64,000 nt of DNA. It comes from Actinomadura pelletieri DSM 43383 (lineage in GTDB: Bacteria > Actinomycetota > Actinomycetes > Streptosporangiales > Streptosporangiaceae). The stretch covers positions 434,001-498,000 of the forward strand of contig NZ_RBWU01000001.1 in the NCBI RefSeq assembly GCF_003634705.1, given 5' to 3'. A program made the translations under genes and the position numbers. This document shows positions 33,617 to 41,839 of the stretch, in pieces. Below the pieces are notes generated by a model that had not been told where the DNA came from, made no database searches, and worked only from the letters and a program-made list of their open reading frames with translations. Within the stretch, counting starts at the first letter, position 1; each line of letters opens with the position of its first letter.

Positions 33617-36600
33617 GTGAAACGCAAACCCCTTTTGGTGACCTCATTGGTCGCCGCGCTCGCGGCCGGCGGTCTTGTACCGCTGGCCCTTCGAGCGGAA
33701 CCGAGCGCACAAGGGTCAAGCCCCGATCCGAAGACCGCCGCGGTGGTCTCCGCCGAACGGCTCATCGCCGGACGCGTCGCCGAACTGCACCCGAGCAAGG
33801 GCGACAACTACGTTCGGACGCAGGTCGTCGGCACACCGTGGCGGTTGAACTACGTCGCCTACGAGCGGACGTACCGGGGCCTGCCCGTCGTCGGCGGTGA
33901 CTTCGTGGTCGCCACGGACGATCAGGGTCATGTGCGCAACCTGAATGTCGCGCAGAAGCAGCCGGTCAACATCGGCGTCCAGCCGAAGATCGGCAAGGAG
34001 GCGGCGGCGAAGACGTCGCGGGCGGCGCTGTCCAAGCCGGACAAGACGACGGACCAGAAGCTCGTCGTGCACGCGTTGCAGAAGCCGAGGCTGGCCTGGG
34101 AGACCACGGTCACCGGCCGGGACGACGGCCACCCCAGCCTGAAGAAGGTGTACGTCGACGCCCTGACCGGCAAACGGTTCGACGAGCAGGAACAGGTCGT
34201 CGCGGGCACCGGCACCGGCATCTGGGAAGGTTCCAACCTCACGATTGGAACGACCCAGTCCGGCGGGCAGTACACGATGCAGGACCCGGAGCGTCCTGGT
34301 CTGTCCTGCGCCGACTACAGCGGCAGCCGTATCTTCTCCGGTCCGGACGACGTGTGGGGCAGCACGTCCAAGACCAGCAGGGAAGCCGGCTGCGTCGACG
34401 TCATGTACGCGGGCGCCGGCCAGTGGGACCTGCTGAAGTCCTTCGGACGCACCGGCCTCAACGGCGGCCGGTGGGCTCCGGCCTACGTGGGTCTCAACGA
34501 GGTCAACGCCTACTGGCAGAGCGGGCGCGCGACGTTCGGTCACAACCAGCAGAACCAGTGGATCACGTCCACCGACGTGGTCGCGCACGAGTTCGGGCAC
34601 GGCCTCGACAGCTACACCCCCGGCGGCATCTCCGGCGGCAACACGCAGGAGTTCGTCGGTGACGTCTGGGGCGCCGCGGTCGAGCACTTCCTGAACAACC
34701 CGACGGACCGGCCCGACTACACGGTCGGCGAGGAGGTCAACCTCGTCGGTCGCGGCCCGATCCGCAACATGTACAACCCGTCGCAGGTCAACAGCGACCC
34801 GAACTGCTACTCCAGCTCGGTGCCGAGCATGGAGGTGCACAAGGCGGCGGGTCCGGGGAACCACTGGTTCTACCTGCTGGCCGAGGGCAACAACCCGGGC
34901 GGCGGCAAGCCGACCAGCCCGATCTGCTCGGGCGGCCCGTCCTCGGTGACCGGCATCGGCATCATGAACGCGGCGAAGATCTTCTACAACGCGATGATGC
35001 TGAAGACGTCGGGCACCAACTACGCCCGCTACCGGGTGCTGACCTTGCAGGCGGCGAAGAACCTCGACCCGACCTGCAACTGGTACAGCAAGGTCAAGGA
35101 CGCTTGGGACGCCGTCACGATGCCCAAGCAGACCGGTGAGCCGACCTGCACACCGACCGGGAACGACTTCTCGATGTCGGTGTCGCCGTCCTCGGGCACC
35201 GTCAAGGCGGGCGCTTCGGTTCAGGCGACGGTCTCCACGACCGTCTCCGGCGGCTCCTCCGAGCCGGTGGACCTGTCCGCGAGCGTGTCCCCGGCGGGCA
35301 GCGGCGTGACCGCGAGCTTCAGCCCGGCGCGCGTTCCGTCCGGCAACACCTCGACGCTCACCATCACGGCGGACGACACGGCACGGACCGGTCCCGTCAC
35401 CGTCACCGTGACCGGCAAGGGCGCCACCGCCACCCGCACCGCCACGTACGCGCTCAACGTCCAGGGCGGTGACGGACCCGGGCCCAACAACCCGCCGAAC
35501 GTCAACGTCGAGAACGTCAAGGCGCACCTCCAGCAGTTCCAGACCATCGCCCAGCAGAACGGCGGCACGCGTTACGCCGCGGGCGGCGGTTACACGGCCT
35601 CGGTCGCGTACGTGGAGCAGAAGCTGAAGGCCGCCGGGTTCACCGTGACCCGGCAGGCGTGCACGTCCGGCTGCACCGCCGGCGCAGGCCCCAACCTGAT
35701 CGCCGACTGGCCGGGCGGCAACGCCAACAACGTCTACATGTTCGGCGCCCACCTCGACGGTGTCCGGGGCGGCCCCGGCATCAACGACAACGGCACCGGT
35801 TCGGCGGCGCTGCTGGAGACCGCGCTCACGCTGGCGCAGTCCAAGCCGACCATGCTCAACCAGGTCCGGTTCGCCTGGTGGACGGACGAGGAGCAGGGCC
35901 TCAACGGCTCGGAGTTCTACGTCGGCCGCCTCTCGGCGACCGAACGGTCGAAGATCAAGGGTTACTTCAACTTCGACATGGTCGGGTCCACGAACGCGGG
36001 CTACTTCATCGACAACCTCAACTCGCAACTGTCCTCGAACCTGAAGGGATACTTCGACTCCATCGGCGTCGTCCCGGACGAGATGGGCGAATGCTGCAGC
36101 GACGACGGCCCGTTCCGCAACGCCGGGATCGCCACCTCGTTCCTGTCGACCGGCGCGTCGGCGACCAAGTCGTCCGCGCAGGCGCAGAAGTGGGGCGGCA
36201 CGGCCGGACGGGCGTTCGACCCCTGCTACCACCAGTCCTGCGACAGCTACCCGAGCAACGTCAACACGACCGCGCTCGACCGCAACGCGGACGCCATCGC
36301 GTGGGCGCTGTGGAAGACGTCCGTGAACCAGTCGGCACCCGCTGACGACTTCTCCATGACGGCCGACCCGACGAACGCGTCCGTCAAACCGGGCGAGGCG
36401 GCCACGTCCACCATCACCACGGCGGTCACCGAGGGCGCTGCCCAGGCGATCGACCTCACGGCGACGGTGACCCCCGGCGGGCCGAAGGTGACCTTCAGCC
36501 CGGCGTCCATCCAGGCCGGCGGCAGGTCGACGATGACGGTCGCCACGACTGCGGACACCCAGCCCGGCGACTACACGGTGAAGGTCACCGGTACCGGCAA

Positions 36601-37309
36601 GTCCGCCACGCACACCGCGAACTTCACCCTGCGGGTGCAGGGCGACGGCACGAACGACTTCTCGGTTTCGGTCGACCCGTCCAACGGGACGGTCGAGGCC
36701 GGCAAGTCGACGACCGCCACGGTTCGCACGGCTCTCACGGCCGGGACGGCGCAGCAGGTGGCGCTGTCCGCGACCGTGTCGCCGAACGGGCCGACCGTCA
36801 CGGTCAACCCGGGCGAGGTGAAGGCGGGCGCCACGGCGACCCTGAACGTGTCCACCACCGACGGTACGCCGGAAGGCGACTACACGGTGACGGTCACCGG
36901 CAAGGGCTCGGTCACCCGGACGGCCACCTACACCCTCACGGTGACCAAGAAGCAGGGCGGTCGGACCGCGACCAGCGAAACCGACTACCCGATTCGCGAC
37001 TACACGTGGACCGTCAGCCCGCTGAGGGTCGACATCGAGGGTCCGGCGGCGACCGAGGTGTCGCTGTCGATCGACGCGCGGCACACCTGCGCGGAGGACG
37101 TCGCGGTCTGGCTCGCTTCACCGAACGGCCAGACATATGTAGTCAAACGCCAAGGAACCGGTCAGTATCAGTGCACGCCGTGGAACGGCCCGATGACTTT
37201 CGAAGTCCCGGGTGTCAGCTCTCCGGCATCTGGAACCTGGCAGCTCTACATGTACGACTACGGACCCGGTGACACCGGAACCCTCAATGGTTGGAGCATC
37301 AGCCTCTAA
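33617..37309 (+). CDS. secreted bifunctional metalloprotease: M4 endopeptidase + M28 aminopeptidase + Ig-like + P domain
   Basis: 1230 residues from GTG 33617 (GGAGG ten bases before). Signal peptide 1-27; FTP-type propeptide about 45-190; M4 (thermolysin) domain about 200-520 with HEFGH at 324-328, third ligand in NTQEFVGD and proton-donor His in GPGNHWFYLLAEG; Ig-like domain about 520-620; M28 domain about 635-905 with AHLDG, GINDNGTG, TDEEQG, NFDMVG and CYHQSC, all zinc ligands kept; two more Ig-like domains; and a C-terminal P domain (about 1118-1230). Endo- and aminopeptidase on one chain would digest proteins to amino acids outside the cell. Confidence 0.93.
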   Translation: MKRKPLLVTSLVAALAAGGLVPLALRAEPSAQGSSPDPKTAAVVSAERLIAGRVAELHPSKGDNYVRTQVVGTPWRLNYVAYERTYRGLPVVGGDFVVATDDQGHVRNLNVAQKQPVNIGVQPKIGKEAAAKTSRAALSKPDKTTDQKLVVHALQKPRLAWETTVTGRDDGHPSLKKVYVDALTGKRFDEQEQVVAGTGTGIWEGSNLTIGTTQSGGQYTMQDPERPGLSCADYSGSRIFSGPDDVWGSTSKTSREAGCVDVMYAGAGQWDLLKSFGRTGLNGGRWAPAYVGLNEVNAYWQSGRATFGHNQQNQWITSTDVVAHEFGHGLDSYTPGGISGGNTQEFVGDVWGAAVEHFLNNPTDRPDYTVGEEVNLVGRGPIRNMYNPSQVNSDPNCYSSSVPSMEVHKAAGPGNHWFYLLAEGNNPGGGKPTSPICSGGPSSVTGIGIMNAAKIFYNAMMLKTSGTNYARYRVLTLQAAKNLDPTCNWYSKVKDAWDAVTMPKQTGEPTCTPTGNDFSMSVSPSSGTVKAGASVQATVSTTVSGGSSEPVDLSASVSPAGSGVTASFSPARVPSGNTSTLTITADDTARTGPVTVTVTGKGATATRTATYALNVQGGDGPGPNNPPNVNVENVKAHLQQFQTIAQQNGGTRYAAGGGYTASVAYVEQKLKAAGFTVTRQACTSGCTAGAGPNLIADWPGGNANNVYMFGAHLDGVRGGPGINDNGTGSAALLETALTLAQSKPTMLNQVRFAWWTDEEQGLNGSEFYVGRLSATERSKIKGYFNFDMVGSTNAGYFIDNLNSQLSSNLKGYFDSIGVVPDEMGECCSDDGPFRNAGIATSFLSTGASATKSSAQAQKWGGTAGRAFDPCYHQSCDSYPSNVNTTALDRNADAIAWALWKTSVNQSAPADDFSMTADPTNASVKPGEAATSTITTAVTEGAAQAIDLTATVTPGGPKVTFSPASIQAGGRSTMTVATTADTQPGDYTVKVTGTGKSATHTANFTLRVQGDGTNDFSVSVDPSNGTVEAGKSTTATVRTALTAGTAQQVALSATVSPNGPTVTVNPGEVKAGATATLNVSTTDGTPEGDYTVTVTGKGSVTRTATYTLTVTKKQGGRTATSETDYPIRDYTWTVSPLRVDIEGPAATEVSLSIDARHTCAEDVAVWLASPNGQTYVVKRQGTGQYQCTPWNGPMTFEVPGVSSPASGTWQLYMYDYGPGDTGTLNGWSISL

Positions 37310-37323
37310 CCGCGAACACCGAC

Positions 37324-37364
37324 GTGTCCGGCCTGACCCCGCACCGCGGGGCCAGGCCGGACAC
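37324..37364 (+). terminator. 19-bp-stem terminator after the metalloprotease gene
   Basis: GTGTCCGGCCTGACCCCGC (37324-37342) pairs with 37346-37364 with one mismatch and a three-base loop. It starts 14 bases after the stop codon. There is no U-tract; a C-rich stretch follows. Confidence 0.8.
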
Positions 37365-37381
37365 ACCCATCTCCCGCCAAC

Positions 37382-37486
37382 CCGTCCCCCGCCCCGCCCC
37401 TTCGCCCCCCGCCCTTTCGCTCCCCGCCATCGCTCCCCCACTCCCTTCCCCCCCGCCCCCTTCGATTCCCGCCCCGAGCCACGGCT
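37382..37486 (+). other. C-rich, G-poor tract (possible Rho-utilisation or G-quadruplex element)
   Basis: About 105 bases with long C runs (up to seven) and almost no G outside CG pairs, between the terminator hairpin and the serine-protease gene. As RNA it matches the composition of rut sites; the complementary DNA strand has many G runs able to form quadruplexes. Nothing else is visible in this gap (37310-37508). Confidence 0.55.
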
Positions 37487-37508
37487 CGGCCTCCCAGAGG
37501 AGTGCGCA

Positions 37509-38792
37509 ATGTCCCGAAGGTCACGCATCCTGTCCACGGCGATACCGCTGGCCGTGACCCTGATCCTGCCCGCGGCGGTGGCGTCGGCCGCCCCGTCCTT
37601 GGGCCCCGAGACCACCACCCCCGTCGCGGCGGCCCCGGTCGGACAGCAAGCCGATCCCCAGCCCAGACCGGACACGGCCGGAGAGCGAAAGGCCGAGGAC
37701 GCCGTACTCCGGTACGCGGCCGACACCCGGACGTCCAAGGTGACGATCAGCGAACCGGGCTCCAGCTACGTCAAGGTGCATTTCGCGTCCCTGCGGCTGC
37801 TCCCCGGTGACCGCGTCACGGTCGCCGACCCGTCCGGACGTGAGGTGCACACCTACCACGGCGACCCCACGGTCACGAAGCACCGCGGCGACTCGTCCCA
37901 CACCGTCCACGGCCGGACGGGTTTCGCCGCGATGTCCATCGATGGGGACACCGCCGTCGTCACCCTGCACTCAGCCACCCGGCGCCGTAACGCAGCCGCC
38001 TTGACCAGGCAGGGATACGGCGCCCGGATCGACGCCTACTTCCGCGGCTTCTCCCAGGCCGAGTACGTGGCCGCCAACCCGCGTACCACCAGCGTGTGCG
38101 GCGCCGACGACCGCCGTGACGTCACCTGCTACAAGGAGAGCAACCCGACCGAGTACGCCCAGTCCCGCGCGGTCGCCCGCCAGCTTCTCAAGGGCGTCGG
38201 CCACTGCACGGCCTGGCGGGTCGGTAACACGAACCGGATGCTCACCAACCAGCACTGCATGGAGAACGCCAACGACCTCAAGGCCAGCGAGCTCCAGTTC
38301 GACTACGAATGCTCCACCTGCGGCGGCCGCAACCCGCGGGCGGGCGTCAAGGTGAGCGGCGCCGAACTGCTCAAGCTGAGCCCGCTCGCCGACCTCGACT
38401 ACGCCCTGTTCTCGGTCAACAACTTCGACAGCGTCAAGCAGTTCGGGACCCTCTACCTGGAGACCCGCGAACCCACCGCCAACGAGCGCATCTACATCCC
38501 CGGACACGGTGACACCCTGCCCAAGCGACTGTCCCTGTACGAGGACGGCGGCGCCCACTGCAAGATCGCGCGAGTGGCGTCCGGCGTGAACACCGGCTAC
38601 CTGTGCGACACCTCGGGCGGCAACTCCGGTTCACCGGTGCTGGCCGGGTCGTCCCACAAGGTCATCGCGCTGCACCATCTCGGCGGCTGCCCCAACTGGG
38701 GAACCCGGATCAGTCTCGTCTACCGTGAGATCGCCGGCTTGATCGACAATACTCCCGGGGCCGCGGACTCCCGGGCGGCCCTGCGCGGCTGA
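37509..38792 (+). CDS. secreted trypsin-like serine protease
   Basis: 427 residues. Signal peptide with core AIPLAVTLILPAAVASA; a pro/N-terminal beta domain to about 200; then a chymotrypsin-fold domain with His in MLTNQHCMEN (about 250), Asp in LADLDYALFSV (about 297) and Ser in TSGGNSGSPVLAG (about 370). Several Cys pairs (CGADDRRDVTC, CSTCGG, HCK...LC) imply disulfides. GAGGAG lies before the ATG at 37509. Located directly after the M4-M28 protease, so the two likely cooperate in extracellular protein digestion; possible zymogen activation by either is inference. Confidence 0.9.
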   Translation: MSRRSRILSTAIPLAVTLILPAAVASAAPSLGPETTTPVAAAPVGQQADPQPRPDTAGERKAEDAVLRYAADTRTSKVTISEPGSSYVKVHFASLRLLPGDRVTVADPSGREVHTYHGDPTVTKHRGDSSHTVHGRTGFAAMSIDGDTAVVTLHSATRRRNAAALTRQGYGARIDAYFRGFSQAEYVAANPRTTSVCGADDRRDVTCYKESNPTEYAQSRAVARQLLKGVGHCTAWRVGNTNRMLTNQHCMENANDLKASELQFDYECSTCGGRNPRAGVKVSGAELLKLSPLADLDYALFSVNNFDSVKQFGTLYLETREPTANERIYIPGHGDTLPKRLSLYEDGGAHCKIARVASGVNTGYLCDTSGGNSGSPVLAGSSHKVIALHHLGGCPNWGTRISLVYREIAGLIDNTPGAADSRAALRG

Positions 38793-38925
38793 CCCCGCGC
38801 CGACCGATGACCTCCCGTCCGGGGCGGCTCTCCTCCCGTGGGTCCCGGACGGGAATGCGGTCCGGTATCCCCTGGCGGGGAGGACCCCGGACCCCCGCCG
38901 GTACCGCACCGGCCGTGACCTGGCC

Positions 38926-39114
38926 CACGCGCCGGTGCGGTACCGCGACGGCACCGCCTCACCCGCTCACCGGGAAGGCGGCGCAGCCACGGAACCTCCA
39001 CAGCCCGACGACAATGTCGAGGCACGCGACCACCAGCCCGTGCGGCCCACCCCACCACCACAGGCGACCTCGACCACCGCACCTGACCACGCGCCGGTGC
39101 GGCACCGAGACGGC
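38926..39114. repeat. 27-bp direct repeats flanking a phosphatase remnant
   Basis: Near-identical 27-mers lie at 38926-38952 and 39088-39114 (25 of 27 identical; both begin CACGCGCCGGTGCGG). They bracket the decayed phosphatase copy. This may record a duplication or insertion event. Confidence 0.6.
38941..39100 (-). pseudogene. decayed fragment of the PTP-like phosphatase gene
   Basis: The plus-strand text here aligns with the C-terminal part of the intact phosphatase gene (about 40801-41010): matching blocks include GGCACGCGA, CAGGCGACCTCGACC and CCGGGAAGGCGG, with an internal loss of about 66 bp. Translated on the minus strand it keeps CGGRGR and VVACLDIVVG, compared with CGGGVGR and VIACLAVLSG in the intact gene. 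No start, catalytic arrangement or full frame remains. The stretch 38793-39131 holds nothing else. Confidence 0.7.
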
Positions 39115-39131
39115 CCGTTGTCCGGACGTCG

Positions 39132-40783
39132 TCAGGACGGTCGCAGGGTCGCCAGTTCCGCGCGGCCCTCGTCGGCGCGGGCCGGGATGAGGAGCAGCGT
39201 GCAGGCCCGTTCGAAGCGGGCACCGAGTCGTTCCCACGCCCGGACGGCGGCGTCCAGCTCGGCCTCGTCCCCGTGCAGGCGGCCCGTGGCGCGGGACAGG
39301 CAGGCAGCGGCCCAGGCGTTCTCGACGGCGGCGTCCTCGGCGGCGGCGAGCCGGGCCGCGGCGTCGGGGAGCCCGGCCACGACGGCGAGTTCGGCCGCGG
39401 TGGCACGCGCGTAGGTCCGGTACCAGTCCTGCGGCGGGAAGTCGGCGCACGCGGCGTCGACCAGGCGGGCGTCGGGTTTTCCGGCGTGCAGGGCGGTCCG
39501 GGCGTCGACGAACGCGGCGAACGACGCGAGATACCGGGACCCGGCGCCGCCCGCGACCCGTTCCGCTCGGGCGCGCCACAGCCGGAACCCGTCGACGTCG
39601 CCGAGCAGCCCGTGGGCGAGCGCGATCGCCGCCACGGCCGGGGACACCCAGGCGAGCGGGCTACGGGCCGTTCGCAGACGTCCCACAGCGCGGGCGCACG
39701 GCGGAGCGCTCCGTCGAGGTCGCCGGTGAGGACGAGCGGCGGGAGCAGCGTGCTCAACGCCACCGGGGACCGGTCGCCGATCAGGTCGTCGGCCGCGGCG
39801 AGCCGGGCGGTGGCCAGCGCGGCGGGCGGGTCACCGGCCGCGACGGCGCAGGACGCCGCCATGTGGAACGTGTCGGTGATCTCCGGAGCCGGATAGGGGA
39901 CGTCGCGTGGCATCGCGGTGAGCAGGCCGACCCGCTCGGCGGCGATCCGGTGCGCGTCCCGGAAGCGTCCGGCGGTGAGCGCGGCGCCGCCGGAGGCGTC
40001 CAGCGCCGCGGACAGCAGCACCGGGTCACCGGTCGCGCGGGCGGCGGTCACCGCCTCGGCGACCAGGGACGGCTCCGGGGTGACCTTCTCCTCCCGCGCA
40101 CCCCAGACCCTGGCGGCGACGAGATGAGCGGCGACGAGGCGATGACCGCCGTCGCCCGCGGCCGCCGCGGCGTCGAGGAGTTCCCGCAGCCGGTCGTGCG
40201 GGATCTCGGTCTCGAACCCGGACGGGTGGCGTCCCGCGGTGGCGAGCGCGACCGCCTCCGCGTCGCCATCACCGGCCGCGTGGGCCCGCTCCGCCGATGC
40301 CGGCAGCAGGTCGAAGGCCCGTCCCGTGTCGATCAGGGCGTGGGCGGCGTCCGAGGCGTTACGCAGATCCGCCGCCGCCTCGCCGGGGGTGGGCGCCCGC
40401 CGGACCGCCTCCTCGTAGTGGCCGGGGACTTCGTGCAGGAACCGGCGGGCGTAGGCCAGGTGGGCGAGCGAGCGGGCCAGGCGGTGCGGCTCGGGCGCGC
40501 GGCCGGGTGGCGCACCGGCGAGGGCGGAGCGCAGGTCGTCGGCGACGGCGTCGAAGCCGTCGCGCCACCCGTCGCCGCCGCCCGCGAGCCCGCGTTCCAG
40601 GTCGGCGGCGGTCGCCGCGGCCCAGCGCAGGTACCGTTCGCGGACCGCCGCCCGCTCCGCGCCGCCCTCCAACTTCTCGGCGACGAAGGCCCGGATCGTC
40701 TCCAGCAGCCGCCACCGGCCCTCCGCGGCGCGCACGACCAGCCTCTTGTCGACCAGTCTGCCGAGCAGGAGAGGACGGGTCAT
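39132..40783 (-). pseudogene. truncated, frameshifted ATPase-type regulator (NB-ARC/TPR) remnant
   Basis: From ATG 40783 the frame begins MTRPLLLGRLVDKRLVV and RWRLLETIRAFVAEKLE, the sequence that in LuxR/AfsR-like ATPase regulators follows the NB-ARC module. The P-loop and any N-terminal DNA-binding part are absent, and no C-terminal HTH is present. Helical TPR-like repeats follow. Near 39665-39690 the homologous text shifts frame: DLDGALRRAPALWDVCER continues as RTARSPLAWVSPAVAAIA in another frame to the stop at 39132. The ATG overlaps the phosphatase stop, so it may still be translated. A sequencing error at a G/C run is the alternative to true decay. Confidence 0.7.
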
Positions 40784-41250
40784 CCGTTCCCGCCGGGCTC
40801 CGCGACGGTCCGGCCCGGCGGGAAGGCGGTGACCCAGCGGCGTTGCCACGGTGTTTCCACGGCCCGGCGATGGTGGTGGGTGCGCGTCCAGGCGACGGCC
40901 TCGGTCGGGGCCACGCCGGACAGGACGGCGAGGCACGCGATCACGGTGCCGGTGCGGCCTACTCCGCCGCCGCAGGCGACCTCGACCGCGGCGCCGGAGC
41001 GGGCGCGTGTGTACAGGTCGCGGATGTGGTGGACGGCCGCGTCGCGGTCGCGGGGTAGCCGGAAGTCGGGCCAGTCGAGCCAGGCGGAATCCCAGTGCAG
41101 GGACGGCTCGTGGCGGTGGCGGAGACGTTTGGAGCCCAGGTACAGGCCGAAGTCGGGCTCCGGGCCCTCCGGTGGCGGGTTTCGCAGGCCGCGGCCCCGG
41201 ATCCAGGTTCCGTCCGGCAGTCGGAGCGCGCCGGGGAGCGGCGCGGTCAT
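40780..41250 (-). CDS. protein-tyrosine/dual-specificity phosphatase-like protein
   Basis: 156 residues. It has a WPD-type loop (DWPDFRLP, candidate general acid Asp62) and the P-loop C-x5-R as CGGGVGRTG (Cys93, Arg99); the residue before the Cys is Ala, not the usual His. It probably removes phosphate from a protein or small molecule through a phosphocysteine intermediate. The ATG overlaps the stop of the CGNR gene, and its stop overlaps the remnant regulator start. A decayed partial copy lies at 38941-39100. Confidence 0.85.
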   Translation of the reverse strand: MTAPLPGALRLPDGTWIRGRGLRNPPPEGPEPDFGLYLGSKRLRHRHEPSLHWDSAWLDWPDFRLPRDRDAAVHHIRDLYTRARSGAAVEVACGGGVGRTGTVIACLAVLSGVAPTEAVAWTRTHHHRRAVETPWQRRWVTAFPPGRTVAEPGGNG

Positions 41251-41801
41251 GAGGTCACCGCCCGGCGGCGGGCCCGGTGGTTGGCGACGTTGAGCCGGTT
41301 TCCGCACAGTTCGGGCATGCAGTAGCGGCGGCGTCCGGCGCGGCTGGCGTCGACGAACACGCCGCGGCAGCCGGGGGCGGCGCAGGCCCGGAATCGGTCG
41401 TGGCCGAGCGTTCTCACGACGCCGAAGAGTCCTACGGCGATGAACGCGGCCAGTTGGTCGGCGAGGGACTCGTCCGGCGCGGTGGGGACGCACCAGACCC
41501 ACCGGTCGTCGGGGTCGGGGCGGAGCACGGGGGCACGTCCGGCGCGGCCGATCAGGACGCTCGCACCGGCGACGGCCTGATCCGCGTTCTCGGTCTCGAT
41601 GATCCCGCGAACTTCCCGGCGCAGCAGTTGGACGGGGAAGACGTCCTCCTCCTTGGGACGTGGAAGATCATGCCCGGCCAGCAGGTCGGTCAGCGCCTTG
41701 GTGTCGGGCAGCGCCTCGGTGCCTCGGACCGTGGGGGACGTGCTGACCAGGTCGTTCGCCACCTCGATGCCCGCCGCGTAGTTCGCGATCGGGATGTCCA
41801 T
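41247..41801 (-). CDS. CGNR zinc-finger (ABATE-type) putative stress regulator
   Basis: 184 residues. The N-terminal part is an ABATE-like domain (IEVANDLVST, LTDLLAGHDL); the C-terminal zinc finger has CAAPGCRGVFVD and YCMPELCGNRLNVANHRARR, the defining CGNR motif with four Cys. The family is annotated as putative stress-induced transcription regulators. AGGAGG lies immediately before the ATG at 41801. A perfect palindrome sits on the leader next to its own -10 box, suggesting autoregulation. It is coupled to the phosphatase gene. Confidence 0.9.
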   Translation of the reverse strand: MDIPIANYAAGIEVANDLVSTSPTVRGTEALPDTKALTDLLAGHDLPRPKEEDVFPVQLLRREVRGIIETENADQAVAGASVLIGRAGRAPVLRPDPDDRWVWCVPTAPDESLADQLAAFIAVGLFGVVRTLGHDRFRACAAPGCRGVFVDASRAGRRRYCMPELCGNRLNVANHRARRRAVTS

Positions 41802-41810
41802 ACATTCCTC

Positions 41811-41835
41811 CTGTAAGGCTTACAGAAGGACTATA
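41811..41835 (-). promoter_or_regulatory. CGNR-operon promoter with palindrome CTGTAAG-G-CTTACAG
   Basis: A 15-bp perfect palindrome (41811-41825) lies just upstream of and touching the ribosome-binding site. A -10-like TATAGT occurs on the minus strand at 41835-41830, placing the expected start of transcription within the palindrome. A dimeric repressor bound here would block transcription. No good -35 is visible. Confidence 0.6.
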
Positions 41836-41839
41836 TCCC

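Noticed and set aside
38793..39131. Transposon or insertion sequence at the 27-bp direct repeats
   Set aside because: No transposase frame, inverted ends or short target duplication; the enclosed DNA matches the nearby phosphatase gene instead.
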